Positions 23,731 through 34,720 of a stretch of 64,000 nucleotides of DNA are shown piece after piece. Source of the stretch: Impatiens glandulifera (taxonomy: Eukaryota; Streptophyta; Magnoliopsida; Ericales; Balsaminaceae); the NCBI RefSeq assembly GCF_907164915.1, contig NC_061862.1, forward strand, positions 86,414,846 to 86,478,845, given 5' to 3'. The position numbers were made by a program, and so were the translations under genes. Position 1 is the first letter of the stretch; each line of letters opens with the position of its first letter. The notes beneath the pieces were generated by a model that searched no databases, was not told where the DNA came from, and saw only the letters and a program-made list of their open reading frames with translations.

Positions 23731-24215
23731 TTAAATACTTCTCCTTTTGTTGCCTTCCACATTGCTTTCCAAGTTTTGTGCATCCATGACACCCAACACG
23801 TATTCAATCAGATTGTTTTCCACCAACAACACTTCTTTGATCTAATGAATATAAACAACAATATTAATACTATCAAAACTTGAAAAATATAACATTTTAA
23901 CAAAAATTAAAGTATTCTAAAAATATGACATACCTCTTTTGTTGTGTCATTCACAGCCTTGATAGTTGTACTATTGATTTTCCGTATATCTACAAGAACA
24001 TTGTATATACCTTTATTTGTGGCCTTCATCTAAGCTTCTAAGTTTTCCATTCTTGTTTTAGATGCAACAAGCTCCATTTTTAAAGTTTCCACCTCCGTAA
24101 ATGCTCTCTCAGGTGCAGTTTCATTCTTATCTTCGGAGCTTATTTCATAGATAGGAGTGGATGAGCTTCGCTTACTTGAAAGAAGACGTTTACTTGCATA
24201 TCTTTTGAAAATCAT
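23731..24215 (-). pseudogene. Small two-exon coiled-coil-like gene inside TGCA-rich element, one stop
   Basis: Exon 1 (24,215-23,934) starts MIFKRYASKRLLSSKRSS after a pyrimidine-rich leader (TTTCTCTCTCTCATTTTCTC). Exon 2 (23,841-23,731) reads IKEVLLVENNLIEYV and ends NKRRSI-stop. The GTATGT donor and TTCATTAG acceptor keep the frame, giving 130 codons. One in-frame TAG at 24,030-24,032, within MENLEA-stop-MKATNKG, interrupts it. The stretch TEVETLKMELVASKTRMENL looks like a heptad coiled coil, as seen near the C-terminus of some plant CACTA-associated proteins; that resemblance is weak. It is flanked by TGCA-rich blocks 3 and 4, so it is probably an element gene. Confidence 0.5.
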
Positions 24216-24424
24216 GATGAAATGTAGAGAAAATGAGAGAGAGAAATGGGTTGAAGAAAGTATTTTGTTTAAGAGGATGAAAAGATGAAATGATGAAGAA
24301 ATTAGGAGATGGAGAAGATGAAATGATGAAGAAATAATAATGATGGCGTGTGAAGTTGAAAAAAAAAGATATGGTTGGCCGAATTGATGGTGAAACGGAA
24401 ACCGAGGAGACATAATTTATAAAG

Positions 24425-25390
24425 CCTCGCAACTAATCTTGCATTGAATATTTATTAATATTTTGAAAGTTATGTTTCATTTCAAAATTCATATAGTTTA
24501 ATGCACAATTTAATGCTAAGAGATTATTTATAATGTTTAATGCAAAACTTACTGGTAATAAATTACTAACAAATTTTTTCAAAATTATTAAATATAATAT
24601 ATTGCAGAACATCTTGTGAAAATATTATATATTATTTTTATTGCGAAATGTATTGCTGGTATATTACAAATATGTCAAATGGAATTTTCAAAACTAATAA
24701 ATATATATGCTTTGCAATAATAACATTTCATACCATTGCAGAACTGATTGCGAAGAGATTATATATAATTATTAATGCATAACTTAATGCTATATTATTA
24801 CGAATAATTCGAAAAATATTTAAAAATTTGTAATATAGTTTGCAATAATATATTATAATAGAATTTCAGTATCAGTTGCGAATATATTATTTATTTGTGT
24901 TAATTCAATGTTTATTACATATTTGCTTATCAATATTATCTCAGTTACTTGCGACTTTAATTTACAATAATTACAACTTTATTTATATAGTATTTGTTAT
25001 AATAGTTAATGAAAATAAATTTTATTGCAAAAGATTTTGCAAACATTGACGTGAATATATATTAGTATTATTATCCGCATTATTATGTGGCTTCCTTATT
25101 ACTAGTTTAATTGCAAAGATATATTAATATAGGTTTAGAAAAAATATTAGATTTTTCCATTTCTAGTAATATATTTTGTATTAAATTTTTCCAGATTTTA
25201 TTTTCTGTAAAATTACGTTTTCGTTGAAAATATAGTTAGAAAATTTACAATATTTCAATTTTTTATTTGAATGTGTAATGCAGTTCTTCAACACTTGCAT
25301 TAAAAAACAAAATATTGTAGCTATATGTTGTAATTTAACAATTTTGTTTGTAATATAGGTTTAAAATAATTATTAACATCTTTATTATAT
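24425..25390. repeat. TGCA-rich block 4
   Basis: Dense TTGCAATA, ATTGCAGAAC, CTTGCATTG and GCAATAATA words, as in block 1, directly upstream of the small gene's leader. Ends at about 25,390, where the words stop. Likely subterminal region of the same transposon family. Confidence 0.5.
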
Positions 25391-26103
25391 TATCTAAAAC
25401 TTATTTATTTTGATTGAGATGAGTGAAAATAAATACACTTAATATCAATACTTCTGTCTATATAGGATAATATAAAGTTTTTGACAATACTAGTCTAAGA
25501 ATTTTGTATTTATAGAACAAAGACGACAATCATTATATGATAAAACATCAATATATAACTAAAACAAATCTCTTATCATATATACTAAGAATGAAGTGAT
25601 ATTTATTTATTTTTTACATTTTTACATGAACTTGATAACATATTTCCACTATTTAGGGTGATGATTGACCGGGCCGGCCAGTCTTGAGTTTTAGGATTTT
25701 CAGCTCTCAGTATAAAAAAAATGTCATATTTTTTTATTATCTTAGGTCTAGTTTGAAAAATTAATAAAAAAATGTTATTTTTTAGATTTAAATTCATAAT
25801 TAAATCACTAAATTACAATCTTTTATGTCAAATACAATAATTTGACTAAATATCTTAGTATTTAAAGTCTTAAGGAATAAATTGTTTTAGCTTGTCAACT
25901 TACTCCAGATGATTAATTGTTATTAATCACGTTGTTCTAGTATGTTTTAAAAGTAAACTTATTGCCTGCTTTTAATATGTTTTTTTGATAAAATATAGAT
26001 TTATTTTCATTGAAACTAGTCTTATTGAACTTTTTTTCTCTACAACTTGTAAGAACTTTTGATTTTATGTTAACCAATATGAATGATTATGTTTAGGGGA
26101 AAA
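25391..26103. other. AT-rich DNA, no gene seen
   Basis: No repeat terminus or coding sequence recognised. It contains one GGGCCGGCC stretch at 25,671-25,679 that stands out in composition. Confidence 0.5.
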
Positions 26104-26708
26104 TGTTGGAACTATTTCCAATATTTGGGTACATATATTATTTAATAATTGTATATTAGTTGTTATCATAATAAATATTAAAGTTCAATTAAAGTGATCT
26201 ATTAAAGTATAAAGATTATAGGACTTATTTAAACATTTATAATAAATGTGGGAATATATTTGTGTAGAAGCATAAATACCATTTATTATTTCGTTGACAT
26301 TTATTATTTCGTTGATGGACCGAATAATAAATTAGTATCATAGAGCTAGGTCCCCAACCCATATACCCATATATATAGTCTACCTAATTTGTTTCTTTGA
26401 ACAATAAGATGTTTTTGTTCATCTCTCAAGAACACAAAAGAAGGGCTATCGATATACCCCACCCACAAGACATTCCAGATTCAGACATTCTGATCCAGGT
26501 CTCGATCCAGAACAAGAAGATCCAAGATCAAGAGACGATTCAAGATCAAAAGAAGATCAAGAATAAGAGAATAACGAAGAACGACTTAATGGACCGTTCT
26601 TCATTCAAGATCCAGGTACGTTTCTGCAATTACAGTTTATTCAATTTATCGACATAGAGTATATAGATTATAGACATGGATTAAAGATTTAGATTAAAGA
26701 TTCTAACA
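26104..26708 (+). repeat. 5' LTR of the Copia element
   Basis: TG...CA ends. Differs from the 3' LTR by an 18-bp tandem duplication around ATTTATTATTTCGTTG (26,280-26,320), by lacking a roughly 15-bp stretch (GGGTTGGAAGACTTAA) present in the 3' LTR near 31,641-31,656, and by scattered substitutions. The TATA-like CCATATATATAGTC is at about 26,366. The GATCCAAGATCAAGAGACGA-type purine-rich part gives short spurious ORFs. Confidence 0.9.
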
Positions 26709-26710
26709 AG

Positions 26711-26723
26711 TGGTATCAGAGTC
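26711..26723 (+). other. Primer-binding site (initiator-Met tRNA type)
   Basis: TGGTATCAGAGTC, two bases after the 5' LTR; it matches the standard Copia TGGTATCAGAGC at all but the terminal positions. Confidence 0.88.
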
Positions 26724-26829
26724 ATCCCTATTGAAATTTAGGTTTATAAGAATTTTAAAAATATTCATATATGTTCTTCATCTATTTGGATCAGAACTAA
26801 TAAGGATTAGTATAGATCATTGAATTTAA

Positions 26830-27279
26830 CTAGCATTTGGCCCGTGCATTTGCACGAGTAATAATATAAAAATCGTGAAAAAAAATTACGGATAACATTT
26901 TTTGACATTTTTTAACCGTTTTAAGTTTATGGGTGAGTCAACCCATAATCTGACCCAAGTATCCATTTACTCAACATTATTATATATTAGTTAATTAAAA
27001 AGTTGAACTTATATTAATATTAAAACGTCCCGCGTTTATCAAATTTGGTGTTGAATTTAAAATATAAAGTCTTTGTAGCCTAGTTGGTTAAAGAGTTGTA
27101 CTTGTTTTGTTAGGTTACAAGTTCGAAACATACCTCTAGCATTTTTAATTTTATTTTTAACCGTTTTAAATTTAAAAACGGGTCAACCCACAATCCGACC
27201 CAAGTATCCAAATTAACCACAGCTCTCGACCCGGCAATCCGGACACTTTAAAAATTAAGCATCATTATATATATATAGA
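26830..27279 (-). mobile_element. Non-autonomous Helitron, 450 bp, nested in the Copia element
   Basis: On the minus strand it begins TCTATATATATAATGATGCT after an A and ends GCCAAATGCTAG before a T. That is the A-to-T insertion with TC start and CTRR-type end expected of Helitrons. A hairpin CGTGCA-TT-TGCACG (26,843-26,856) lies nine bases inside the end. The body carries CCGGATTGCCGGGTCGAGAG and a tRNA-like stretch, and matches the 9,577-10,523 copy with an internal deletion. Confidence 0.85.
27073..27137 (+). other. tRNA-like stretch inside the Helitron family
   Basis: TAGCCTAGTTGGTTAAAGAG resembles a pol III A box (TRGCNNAGYNGG). GGTTACAAGTTCGAAAC about 40 bases later resembles a B box (GGTTCGANNCC) imperfectly. 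The reverse complement of the same stretch is recognisable at about 9,740-9,800. It cannot fold as a complete tRNA by eye. Confidence 0.5.
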
Positions 27280-30200
27280 TTGTAAGGGTTTAATGATATT
27301 AGTAGGATGATCAGAACTAATAAGGATTAGTATAGATCATTGGATTTGTAAGGGTTCAATGATAAGTAAGGATAAAAAAGTTGAATACCTAGCATATAAC
27401 TGAAAAGAAGGAAGTTGAATAGGTTTTTTTTGGTTTTCTCTACGAAAAGGGAATAATACTAAATAATATATATAAAATAAAAAGTGAGATAATTAAGGAG
27501 AAATTATTTATATTATATATATTTATTTGAAGTTATATATTTGTTATTAATTATAGAATTTATTATATTAATTATTATTTAAATAAATAATTAAAGAAAT
27601 ATATATATGGAATTTAGTAATTATAATTAATTAAAGAATTTTTTAGAATAATAATTAATTATGATTAATTGATTAATTATTATTAACTAAGGAATTAATT
27701 AATTATATATCGAGAGAATTTTTTTAAAAGAATTGGCAAAATTAATAATTAAAGTATTAATTAAGGAGATAATTAAGAAAATATTAATTATTATATTATA
27801 TATATTTTGGTTATATATATATTTTGATATATATTATGAATTTAATAATAATTATAAGGAATCTTAACTAAATTAATTAAAATAATTTTAAAATTTAGAA
27901 TAATAATTTATTATCATTCTAATTATATAATTAGGTAAGGAATTAAGGAATTCAGTTTTAGAATAATAATTAATTATAATAATTAATTTAAGAAATTAAA
28001 ATAATGATAATATTATTTTAAAGATTGAAGTAATATTTATTTGTGAAATAATTGTTAATGTATTAATACATTTATATACAAGGTTATGATTTGAGAATTA
28101 AGTAAAGAAAAATATAATATTTTATATTTTATAAATATTAATTAGAATATTAAAAATTATATATTAAAATATATTTTATTTTATTTATGACTTAATTAAT
28201 GTATTCACTGTTTATGAATGTATTCATAAATTAAGAAAAACTAATAAGAAAAAGTAATAATAAAGAGAGAAAATAAAATAATATTATTATTTTATTATTA
28301 ATAATAATTTAATAAATAAAGAATATCAATAATTTATTTACAAAAATTAAGGAAATCAATTAACCTAATAATTCACAAATTTAGAATTTTAGAGTAAAGG
28401 AAATCTTTAGCGTGATCAATATGTAATTGATTATTTAATTATTTATTATTATTATTATATTTGGATGAATAATCAATCATATTATACTGCATATTCGGAT
28501 ATATGTTTACATAAGTATTTGGGTGATGAGTAAAATCATAATTATTTGTTTTGTGTTACACGCATATGGAATTTATGCAATTTTGATACATAAAACAATA
28601 TTAAGATTTTTTGTATTAATAACACATTCAAAATTTGGTACACTTTTAGGCCCACTTAAATTTGTAATTATGCGGTTGTTAATCGGCCCAAAGGAAGATT
28701 AATAATTGGTTGGATTACAAATTTAAATATTGTACAAATTATTAATTTATAAAACATATTTGTTTTATAAGATTAAGACGATTGTGTTTGTAACTATGTA
28801 GTTATTAATCGGACAAAAGGAAGTTTAATAATTGAAGCAACATCCTACCAAAGTAGGCTCTCTTGTGTAGGTTAATATGTTTTATAAAATAAGAAGGTAA
28901 TGTGTATGTAATTCATGCGGTTATTTAATCGGCCCAAAGAAAGATAAATAATTGGTCAGAATAATATTATGCACATGTGGTAATAAATATGTAACAATTA
29001 TTCGGTGTGCCATGTGAATAATTAGACTATTCAAAGATAACCAATTGTTTGATAGGACTTATTGTTAATATTTGATTACTACAAAAGAGTACCGTTTGCA
29101 AGTTAATATTTAATGTCCAAAGACTAAATATTAATGTTGCGTTTGGTATCTTATGATGAGACGTACAATTATTTTTAATTTATGTGATTATTAAGTTTTT
29201 GTGAGTATGGTTGTTCATTTGTTTTGTTATCTAATTAAGTTAACACTTCTGCTTATACGGATTTTTTCTTGTCAACATCTTAAGTTCATTTTATATGATG
29301 AAGTTTTTTAAGGCGTATCTAGAATTTGTTATATTTTTTTTAAGAATTATATCTAAAACAGTTAAAATTACTAAGGTTATTATTAGAATAAAGATTTCAT
29401 AAGAAATACACCATAATATATATTTTATTTTGTTTCAAAATTAATGCATTAAAGTCATAGTTACAATAATATATTCTCATGCATCTAATTTGGATTTTTT
29501 TTATTCACACTTAAGTTAATTGATGTGAATTGTAGTTGTCTAAAGGGAGACTTAATCTCTATATGAACTCACATCATATTGTGTGTAAGAAAATAAAAGA
29601 TTGAAACAAAATAACATAAATAGTGTTCACTTAGAAAATACCTTAAAAGATAATAAAGTAATGAAGTTTTAGAATTACAGATGTTGCACCTAAAAGAAAA
29701 TTACTAAAGAAAATGGTGCATAAAAGAATACATATTATAGGTTGTTTTGTTTTGTTCTAAGAGTAATTTAACTTCAGTACTTAGACACATTTGATGGGAA
29801 CTCAGGTGTTACTATCTAAAGTCAGTGTGTTAATGTATGGTTGAGTTAGTTGTTAAACGTCATTTGATGGTGAAAAAAACATCGTCGTGAACAATGAAAA
29901 TTCAAATTAAAAATAAAGAATTAAGGAACAATTTCAGATACTCTTTATTTGGAAATAAATATTTATAGAATATCTCTATATAATTAATTTATATGGAAAG
30001 AAGAATTAGTAACTACAACTTATATACAGAATAAAGTTTAGACTAAAACGAATAGTGAATTCTTTTGGGGGTTGTCCAGTTAAAGTTAGGCCTTATAGAT
30101 CCAAAGAAAATAAATTGTACTAAAGAATTGTTAAATGTTAATTGTTGGATATTCTAAAAGGTCTAGAGACAAATTTAGTCTCATAAGTATTTCAAGATTA

Positions 30201-30617
30201 GCCTTGAAAATAAATAAATACAAAAGACTCCTTAAACAAGAGTCTAATGTATGCTCAAGATTATATGAATCAAGAAATTAAGTATATATTTATGATGTTG
30301 GACAAATACTTGAAGGATCCTAGTTTGGATCATTAAGAAAGCAACCAAACAAGTAATGTGACATTTTAAGAACAAAACATTACATACTCATATAGTGAAT
30401 CGAATCGGATAGAGATGATTTGATATTTTACTTCGAATGTTGTTGGATACCAAAACAGTCGGAAATTCGTGCCACATAATTTTAGTTTAATTATTAGTTT
30501 AAAGAATTAATTTTTGTAAGAGTGTTAAGCAGACACTCGAATTATTTCAACATGATGGCATAATTTATTAGGTGTTTTGTGGCATCCAATTAAAGAATCT
30601 GACTGCAAAATTTTGTC

Positions 30618-30884
30618 ACGGGGTTGCAAATTATGAATGATATAGAAAGACCACTAAGGATATTACGTGACAATAATTTGCAGTTCTTTTACTTTAAGAG
30701 TAATATGAGTTTGGCTAAGTCGGACTATTTGGAAAATAAAGAATTCAGAATGTTTACTTATCTATTGAGCATATTTGGACAAACTCTAAAATTACGGATC
30801 AGTTCTCTAAATATTTGCTATCTGAGGTCTTTCATGAATATATTGTTCATATGGATATTGCATATTTAGATGATATACAGTTTT
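30618..30884 (+). pseudogene. Remnant of Copia RNase H domain
   Basis: GLQIMNDIERPLRILRDNN followed by FFYFKSNMS matches the Copia pattern of a small residue pair, RPLKIYCDN, then FFSKNN. After a frameshift, LSIEHIWTNSKITDQFSKYL and EVFHEYIVHMDIAY match the end of the domain. Upstream protease, integrase and reverse transcriptase are not recognisable in the AT-rich 27,300-30,600 stretch. Confidence 0.75.
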
Positions 30885-31295
30885 AGTGAGAGTTTGTATT
30901 ATGATGCTTGTATAGATATAATTTGGAATTTATGTGCACATTAAAAAATCAATTTCTAAGAAATTAAAGATTTAGTATTTTTTTAAAGAAATCAAGATTA
31001 TAAAGTTATTCAGATTGATCTCTATAAGGAATAAAGGAGGACCAGTTGGTCTTAGACATGTTAAAGATCACACTACATGTTAATCCACACTACACACTCA
31101 TATTTAATTTATGTTATTTGATTGTATTGACATATGTGACTATTGAGGGTTTAGTTACGAACTAATGTAACAAAAATCGCTTTAATCCTATGTTGATATA
31201 ATTGATGGACGGGATTGATATAGATGTATTTGGAAATGATAACAATATTTTGAGCTCTTAAGATTGTAATATACAATTGAAGGAAATATTATATG

Positions 31296-31310
31296 ACCCA
31301 AGTGGGAGAT
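31296..31310 (+). other. Polypurine tract of the Copia element
   Basis: ACCCAAGTGGGAGAT immediately before the TG of the 3' LTR; the usual Copia plus-strand primer sequence. Confidence 0.8.
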
Positions 31311-31921
31311 TGTTTGAATTATTTCTAATATTTGGGTACATATATTATTTAATAATTGTATATTAGTTGTTATCATAATAAAGATTAAAGTCCAATTAAA
31401 GTGATCTATTAAAGTATAAAGATTATGATGCTTATTTAGACATCTATAATAAATGTGGGGATATATTTGTGTAGAAGTAGAAATACCATTTATTATTTTG
31501 TTGATGGACCGAATAATAAATGGGTATATTAGGACTAAGTCCCCAACCCATATACATAGCCTACCTAATTTGTTTCTCTCATCGAACAATAAGGTTTCTG
31601 TTCATCTCTCAAGAACACAAAAGAAGGGTTATCGATATAGGGTTGGAAGACTTAAACCCACCCACAAGACATTCCATATTCAGACATTCTGATCCAGGTC
31701 TAGATCAAGAACAAGAAGATCCAAGATCAAGAGACGATCCAAGATCAAGAGAAGATCAAGAAGAAGATCAAGAAGAAGAGAATAACGAAGAACGACTTAA
31801 TGGACCGTTCTTCATTCAAGATCCATGTACGTTTCCGCAATTACAGTTTATCTCAATTTATCGACATATAGTATATAGATTATAGACTTAAGGATTAAAT
31901 ATTTAGATGAAAGATTCTAAC
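31311..31921 (+). repeat. 3' LTR of the Copia element
   Basis: Starts TGTTTGAATTATTTC and ends GAAAGATTCTAACA. Co-linear with the 5' LTR over its full length, with indels and scattered substitutions indicating an old insertion. Confidence 0.9.
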
Positions 31922-32925
31922 AAAAAAAAAATTATTAATTTAGAAGAAAAAATATTAATTTAAACACAAGTGTACAAGATAACATAGACAGTATATATAA
32001 AACATTTGGATTCACCGTATATATCCATACTAAGGAATCATCCCATACTAAGTAATCATCTCATATCTCTCTAAATTTGGGTGAATGAATCTATTCATGC
32101 GGGGTCTATTTTTTATACTCATAGTGTCTCTTTTTCTTTCTTATAATTATAATTTAAAAACTTTATTTTATAATATTTATGTTTAATTGATAAATTTTTA
32201 TTTATAATTCTAAAAAAACAAAAGTGATTAGTAATTTAATGAGAGATGTTGTAATGTAGGGTAAGATGTTTGAAGTTTTAAGTTTTTGAAAGCTGTTAAT
32301 ATCTTATGACATATTTAAATATTTTTTATATTTAAAATATATATAATATATAAAATAATAGTAACAATTTATATTTTTAATTAAATAAAATATAATAAAA
32401 ATGAGATTAAGATATTAATACTAATTTCATTACAAAATAATAATAATATTTCTTTAATAAATCATGGTAATAATAAAATAATCTAACTAAACACTTTATT
32501 TTTATCTATTATATCCATTTTCATTTCCAACCTTTATCCATCTCATTCCTATTTCATTTTGTTATTTGAATTAAGCCTCTCACCCTTAAAAAGAAAAAAA
32601 TAAATCAATCAATCAAGTTTTTAAAATATGAAATGATACAATACATAATAAGTTACTTGAAACAAATTAACTCAAAAAGATCCAAAGCTCCTAGAGTTGG
32701 GTCAGGATTTAGTTTGTAAAGTTATTTGATTTCATTCACTCCAAAGATCAACATAAAGTGTTTGTAACAAGTTTTGGAGTAAAAAATGATAAATTATGAC
32801 CTGGGAATAAAAACAAAGTCTAAGATGATGAAATCAATGGAGGATACAACAGATAGTGATGATATTGCAGGTACTTAGAAGAGTTACAACATTAATAAAT
32901 AGTTTTGAATTCAATAAACATAAAA
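31922..32925. other. AT-rich DNA, no gene seen
   Basis: Low-complexity sequence. A 16-codon plus frame at 32,825 (MMKSMEDTTDSDD) ends in ATTGCAGGTACTT, which looks like an exon-intron edge but has no partner exon that can be recognised. Confidence 0.5.
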
Positions 32926-33174
32926 TCATGTAATTGTTCCATCTAATTTCTTGAGGCTGGCAATCATCTGTTGTTGTGTAAAGATGTTACCATCAGGTGA
33001 ACTCAAAAAGAAGACATGCCTACTAGGAATTGGAGGAGACCAAAGACCACTTTTAGTACAATCGAAATCGAATTCTGAAACGTCTGAGAACTTAAGGAGA
33101 AGCCTGTTGGAGACAGAAATCGGTACCATCTGTACTCTCAAATTACCTGCCGGAGATGTCGACATGTTAATAAT
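32926..33174 (-). CDS. Second exon of the RING gene or separate small gene; family not recognised
   Basis: An open minus-strand stretch reads MSTSPAGNLRVQMVPISVSN, then LLLKFSDVSEFDFD, SGLWSPP and VFFLSSPDG, and ends LDGTIT-stop. Its base and codon use is far less AT-biased than the surroundings, so it looks like real coding sequence. A CTAGTTAG acceptor-like site just before ATTATTAACATG would join it in phase to the RING frame at a CAGGTACC donor (33,468), giving 333 residues. The 293-base intron would contain a run of about 19 U in the transcript, as plant introns often do. Alternatively the ATG at 33,165 starts an independent 79-residue protein. No function can be given. Confidence 0.55.
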   Translation of the reverse strand: MINMSTSPAGNLRVQMVPISVSNRLLLKFSDVSEFDFDCTKSGLWSPPIPSRHVFFLSSPDGNIFTQQQMIASLKKLDGTIT

Positions 33175-33425
33175 CTAACTAGCTATAACTTGATTTTGAA
33201 CATATTTAAGGTTAGATCCAGAAACAGAGATGTATGAAAAAGGACTACGTGAATGGGTGTAAGCAATCATATTGGAGATAAAGAATGGAACGTGGATCCA
33301 TCATCCATGATTATATATATAAAAAAAAAAAAAAAAAACATTTATAATTGCATTAGCTGGTCTTGATCTACCTAGCTGTTCTATCATTGGTACTAAATTA
33401 CTAATTAAACTTATGCACGTGATTA

Positions 33426-34220
33426 TCAAAGAAGAACAAGATGATTATAAGAAAGTGAAGTGGGTACCTGGAATCTGCAAAGAGGACACACATTATTGAG
33501 ATTAAGCCACTTATAGATGCATTCACCATGGAAAACATGTCTGCAACATCCCATTCTTTTCAACTCCCTTTCATCCATAGAACTCAACTCATCTTGACAA
33601 ATTACACAATTTTCTCCGCCATCTAATTCCGCTGCGGAACAGATTTCCATCTTCGGCCACCACCTCATCTCCTCTTCCAATGAAGTCTCTGGCAGCCTCA
33701 CCTCCCCTTCTTCCATAAAATCTATCAAATCTTCTTCATCAAATTCTTCTTCTTCTTCATCAAATTCTTCTTCTTCATCATCATCTTCTTCTCCTTCTTC
33801 TTCATCATAACTTTTAGAATCCACAGACTTTTCCACATAAATTGTCACAAAAAACGGTAGAATCTTCTTGTTTTGATTGTCTGGCTCAATCGCCAGATTC
33901 TGAGCTACTTTATGGATAGACTCCATCATACTTTCGTTTGGCTGGACACCCACATCGTCTACCATGCCGGAGACGATGGCCCACAGGACTTGCTTACCAT
34001 CGGACAATAAATTCTCACGCGGAATTATAAATGAATCACTGTTCTCCCTTGTTTGAACTACTTCACTACCCACATCTGAAATATAGATAGTGGTGAAACT
34101 AGCCACAACCAAAATATAGAAGTAGAGTTTGTCGTCCGCCGGAACCTCTACATTATCATCCTCAATCACACTGAAATGCAACGGCCATGCCTTGCAATAA
34201 GGATCCTTATCAATATCCAT
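33426..34220 (-). CDS. RING-H2 finger protein, probable E3 ubiquitin ligase
   Basis: 264 residues if unspliced. An N-terminal half without recognised motif (about 1-135) is followed by a Glu/Asp tract (139-164), a linker, and a complete C-terminal RING-H2: Cys205, Cys208, Cys226, His228, His231, Cys234, Cys245, Cys248 (CVIC, then CRHVFHGEC, then CPLC). All eight zinc ligands are present. Members of this family bring a ubiquitin-loaded E2 to a substrate; the substrate here is unknown. No signal peptide or membrane segment is clear. The start at 34,220 is the first ATG after a leader with TGAT repeats and a pyrimidine-rich stretch. A CAG/GTACC site near the 3' end could splice to the frame at 33,174. 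This is the only clearly non-transposon gene in the window. Confidence 0.85.
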   Translation of the reverse strand: MDIDKDPYCKAWPLHFSVIEDDNVEVPADDKLYFYILVVASFTTIYISDVGSEVVQTRENSDSFIIPRENLLSDGKQVLWAIVSGMVDDVGVQPNESMMESIHKVAQNLAIEPDNQNKKILPFFVTIYVEKSVDSKSYDEEEGEEDDDEEEEFDEEEEEFDEEDLIDFMEEGEVRLPETSLEEEMRWWPKMEICSAAELDGGENCVICQDELSSMDERELKRMGCCRHVFHGECIYKWLNLNNVCPLCRFQVPTSLSYNHLVLL

Positions 34221-34309
34221 TGATTGATTGATTGATTTATCAATTTAAAAACATAGATTGGATCCACAGAATAATCTTTTGCATAGAGAGAGAATGATAG
34301 AGATTTTAA

Positions 34310-34324
34310 TATTTTTTTATACAA
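34310..34324 (-). promoter_or_regulatory. TATA-like element upstream of the RING-H2 gene
   Basis: On the minus strand TGTATAAAAAAAT lies about 95 bases before the start codon, followed by CTCTATCATTCTCTCTCTATG, a pyrimidine-rich leader often seen at plant transcription starts. Assigned by position and sequence only. Confidence 0.4.
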
Positions 34325-34419
34325 GACAATGAGATTGGAAGAGTTTTAAAAAAATAAATTCTTAGCAATAAATAATTTCAAAATTTGTATCCAATAAAAA
34401 ACAAACAATTATTTTTTTA

Positions 34420-34720
34420 TTAAGACAATATATATACCCTATCAAAAACATTAATTAAAATATTATAATTATATCATTTTTTTATTATTATTATAGTCTT
34501 AATTTTTTAATTAATTTTATAACATGAAATTGAAATAATAAGTTAGTAATAAAAATAAATCAAATATTAATAATAATTAATATAATAATATTATACAATT
34601 ATTTAATTTCATTTTTTAATAAATATAATAATATTATTCAATAATATTAATATTTAATTAATAAATTAATAACTAATATGTGTAAAATTTTATTATATTT
34701 AATAAAAAAAATAAAAAAAA
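34420..34720. repeat. Dispersed AT-rich repeat family A, copy
   Basis: TACCCTATCAAAAACATTAATTAAAATATTATAATTAT and the following AT stretch match 35,455-35,640 and the two flanks of the MULE at 44.2-47.9 kb. No coding sequence. Confidence 0.55.

Larger units (their letters stand above)
26104..31921 (+). mobile_element. Copia LTR retrotransposon, decayed, 5.8 kb
   Basis: The 5' LTR (26,104-26,708) and 3' LTR (31,311-31,921) are about 605 and 611 bp and start TGTTGGAAC or TGTTTGAAT and end GATTCTAACA. A primer-binding site, TGGTATCAGAGTC at 26,711 (initiator-Met tRNA type), follows the 5' LTR. A polypurine tract, AAGTGGGAGAT, precedes the 3' LTR. Flanks agree as AAAA. The interior has lost all long frames, but a Copia RNase H end survives in two frames at 30,600-30,880: ERPLRILRDNN, then VYLSIEHIWTNSKITDQF and EVFHEYIVHM. 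The order LTR, primer site, RNase H, polypurine tract gives the plus orientation. A Helitron (26,830-27,279) is nested inside. Confidence 0.9.

Noticed and set aside
24190..24432. 80-codon minus ORF MRGFINYVSSVSVS...
   Set aside because: Low-complexity frame in the leader of the small gene, out of frame with its exons.
16840..25390. CRISPR-like regularly spaced repeats
   Set aside because: Spacing is irregular, words are short and palindromic, and the genome is eukaryotic.
27073..27137. Functional tRNA gene
   Set aside because: A/B-box-like sequences are present but acceptor stem and anticodon arm cannot be drawn; repeated within a Helitron family.
31188..31589. 133-codon minus ORF
   Set aside because: Antisense to the end of the Copia element and its 3' LTR; no domain.
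31453..31885. Two overlapping plus ORFs with EEDQEEDQEEEN
   Set aside because: Lie in the 3' LTR and derive from its purine-rich AGATCAAGA repeats; the 5' LTR copy does not keep the frame.
32825..32870. Small plus frame MMKSMEDTTDSDD ending at a GT site as an exon
   Set aside because: Only 16 codons, no partner exon or promoter recognised.
32951..33178. 75-codon plus ORF
   Set aside because: Antisense to the better-supported minus coding segment at 32,926-33,174.
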